NCBI RefSeq assembly: GCF_001544515.1
Contig: NZ_FCOL02000006.1
Location: forward strand, 160,570 to 224,569
Reading direction: 5' to 3'
DNA length: 64,000 nucleotides
From: Caballeronia terrestris
GTDB taxonomy: Bacteria; Pseudomonadota; Gammaproteobacteria; Burkholderiales; Burkholderiaceae
Part shown: one piece after another, positions 63,065-64,000 of the stretch
How positions within the stretch are numbered: position 1 is the first letter of the stretch
Layout of the letters: every line of letters begins with the position of its first letter
Position numbers and translations under genes: made by a program
The notes under the pieces: model-generated
Database searches by the model: none
The model's input: the letters and a program-made list of their open reading frames with translations, nothing else
What the model was told of the DNA's origin: nothing

Positions 63065-63886
63065 ATGACCGTCAACCGATTCAGCGATTCCGCACGCTAC
63101 TGGCGCTCCCCGCTCGCGCCCGGCGCGGACATGCTGACCGCCGAGTATCACGACCACTCGTTCACGCCGCACTGGCACGACGCGTACACCGTACCCGTCA
63201 TCGAAGCGGGTGCCGAGTGCTACGACTATCGCGGCTCGCACTATGTCGCGGAAGCGGGCTCGGTTCCGGTCATCAACCCCGGCGAGTTGCATACGGGCGC
63301 GCGGGCGGTCGATGCGGGCTGGCGGTATCGCGTGTTCTATCTGCCGGTGGAGTTCGTGCAATCGATCGCGAGCGAAGTCTCGGGGCGCGCCGAGCCGCTG
63401 CCGTGGTTCCCGGCCGACATCATCCGCGACGGCGATCTCGCGCGGCGCCTGGCTTTGGCGCATCGCGCGCTCGAAGCCGGCGGCGATCCGCTCGCCGCGG
63501 AAACCGCGCTGCTCGACGCGCTTTCGACACTGCTCGCGCGGCACGCGGGCGAGCGGCCATCGGTCAGGCAAATCGGCAGCGACGCGGTGCGCGTCGAAGC
63601 GATGAAAGCGCGTCTCACCGACGATCTCACCGCGCCCGTCACGCTCGCGGAACTGGCGGCGAGCGTCGGGTTGTCCACGTTTCATGCGGCGCGGCTCTTC
63701 ACGCGCGAGACGGGTCTGGCGCCTCACGCGTGGCGCAATCAGATGCGGCTCACGCGCTCGCTAGGGGCGTTGCGCGCGGGCGCTTCGGTGACGGAGGTCG
63801 CGGCGGCGAGCGGGTTCACCGACCAGAGCCATTTCACGCGGCATTTCAAGCGCGCGTTCGGAGTGCCGCCGGGGCGCTGGCGCTAA
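63065..63886 (+). CDS. AraC-family transcriptional regulator
   Basis: A 273-residue regulator: an N-terminal cupin-like sensing domain (HSFTPHWHDAYTVPVIEAGA, SVPVINPGELHTGA) and two C-terminal helix-turn-helix motifs (TLAELAASVGLSTFHAARLF and SVTEVAAASGFTDQSHFTRH) with FKRAFGVPPGRWR at the end. This layout matches AraC regulators that sit beside transporter genes such as azlCD or lysE; the ligand is unknown. Confidence 0.93.
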   Translation: MTVNRFSDSARYWRSPLAPGADMLTAEYHDHSFTPHWHDAYTVPVIEAGAECYDYRGSHYVAEAGSVPVINPGELHTGARAVDAGWRYRVFYLPVEFVQSIASEVSGRAEPLPWFPADIIRDGDLARRLALAHRALEAGGDPLAAETALLDALSTLLARHAGERPSVRQIGSDAVRVEAMKARLTDDLTAPVTLAELAASVGLSTFHAARLFTRETGLAPHAWRNQMRLTRSLGALRAGASVTEVAAASGFTDQSHFTRHFKRAFGVPPGRWR

Positions 63887-63958
63887 GGCAATGCTGAAAA
63901 AGGTCAACGCATCAGGGTGGCAGGCCGTTTATATTGAATGAGACAAAAGACCCTAGCG

Positions 63959-64000
63959 ATGGCAGCAGATCAAGGCGCCGGCTTCGAGCAGTATCGTCGG
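63959..64000 (+). CDS. possible start of a further gene, cut by the window edge
   Basis: An ATG at 63959 opens MAADQGAGFEQYRR and runs to the window end. The position just after an AraC regulator and the style of the residues would suit an AzlC-type permease, but 14 codons are too few to decide. Confidence 0.3.
   Translation, partial: MAADQGAGFEQYRR

Overview
The window is GC-rich chromosomal DNA of a betaproteobacterium in the Burkholderiaceae, most likely Burkholderia, Paraburkholderia or Caballeronia. The evidence is gene order (yceD-rpmF-plsX-fabHDG-acpP-fabF followed by rpoE-rseAB-degP-lepAB-rnc-era-recO-pdxJ-acpS-nagZ), the EarP/EF-P(Arg32) pair, and the style of the proteins. It reads as a core main-chromosome segment. 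There is no prophage, insertion sequence, CRISPR array or obvious genomic island, and I did not find a convincing new multi-gene system.

Layout. 0-2.3 kb: a methyltransferase-like gene, rnhA, dnaQ and tRNA-Val. 2.3-6.1 kb: the least ordinary stretch, with a frameshifted HigA/HI1420-type antitoxin remnant, two poorly known membrane proteins, a GT4 glycosyltransferase and about 0.8 kb without a gene. 6.1-10.1 kb: an MsbA-like ABC exporter, convergent with the trehalose operon otsBA. 10.4-17 kb: an ElaA-type acetyltransferase, tRNA-Cys, two identical tRNA-Gly genes, pgsA, uvrC (with an unusual tandem-repeat insert), earP and efp. 17-19 kb: a BON lipoprotein and an NtrC-like regulator whose AAA+ motifs are degenerate. 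19-38.8 kb: one long minus-strand run holding lipid synthesis (yceD to fabF), the sigma-E module (rpoE, rseA, rseB, degP), lepA/lepB, RNA and repair genes (rnc, era, recO), pdxJ, acpS and nagZ.

38.8-47.7 kb: maf and an RsmI-like methylase (plus strand), then sppA, a Rieske protein, a HAD phosphatase and rluC (minus strand), facing away from rne across an 889-bp leader region. 47.8-51.8 kb: moaA, mobA and moeA (molybdenum cofactor), a small membrane protein and a GNAT. 51.8-57.6 kb (minus): pncB, a LUD protein, an NhaD-like transporter, a 2-hydroxyacid dehydrogenase and rmuC. 57.9-58.5 kb: fdxA and tRNA-Asn with a perfect consensus promoter. 58.6-62.2 kb: lutABC with a divergent GntR/FadR regulator and a matching operator palindrome. 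62.3-64 kb: a 24-aa membrane ORF, creA, an AraC regulator and the start of one more gene.

The genes work together mainly as housekeeping: envelope lipid and fatty-acid synthesis, envelope stress response, secretion, RNA maturation and decay, Moco synthesis and lactate oxidation. The observations most worth a second look are the degenerate NtrC-like regulator, the 25-residue repeats in UvrC, the antitoxin remnant, a frameshift in a YgfX-like gene, the rne leader and REX repeat, the LUD/transporter pair and the 24-aa ORF.
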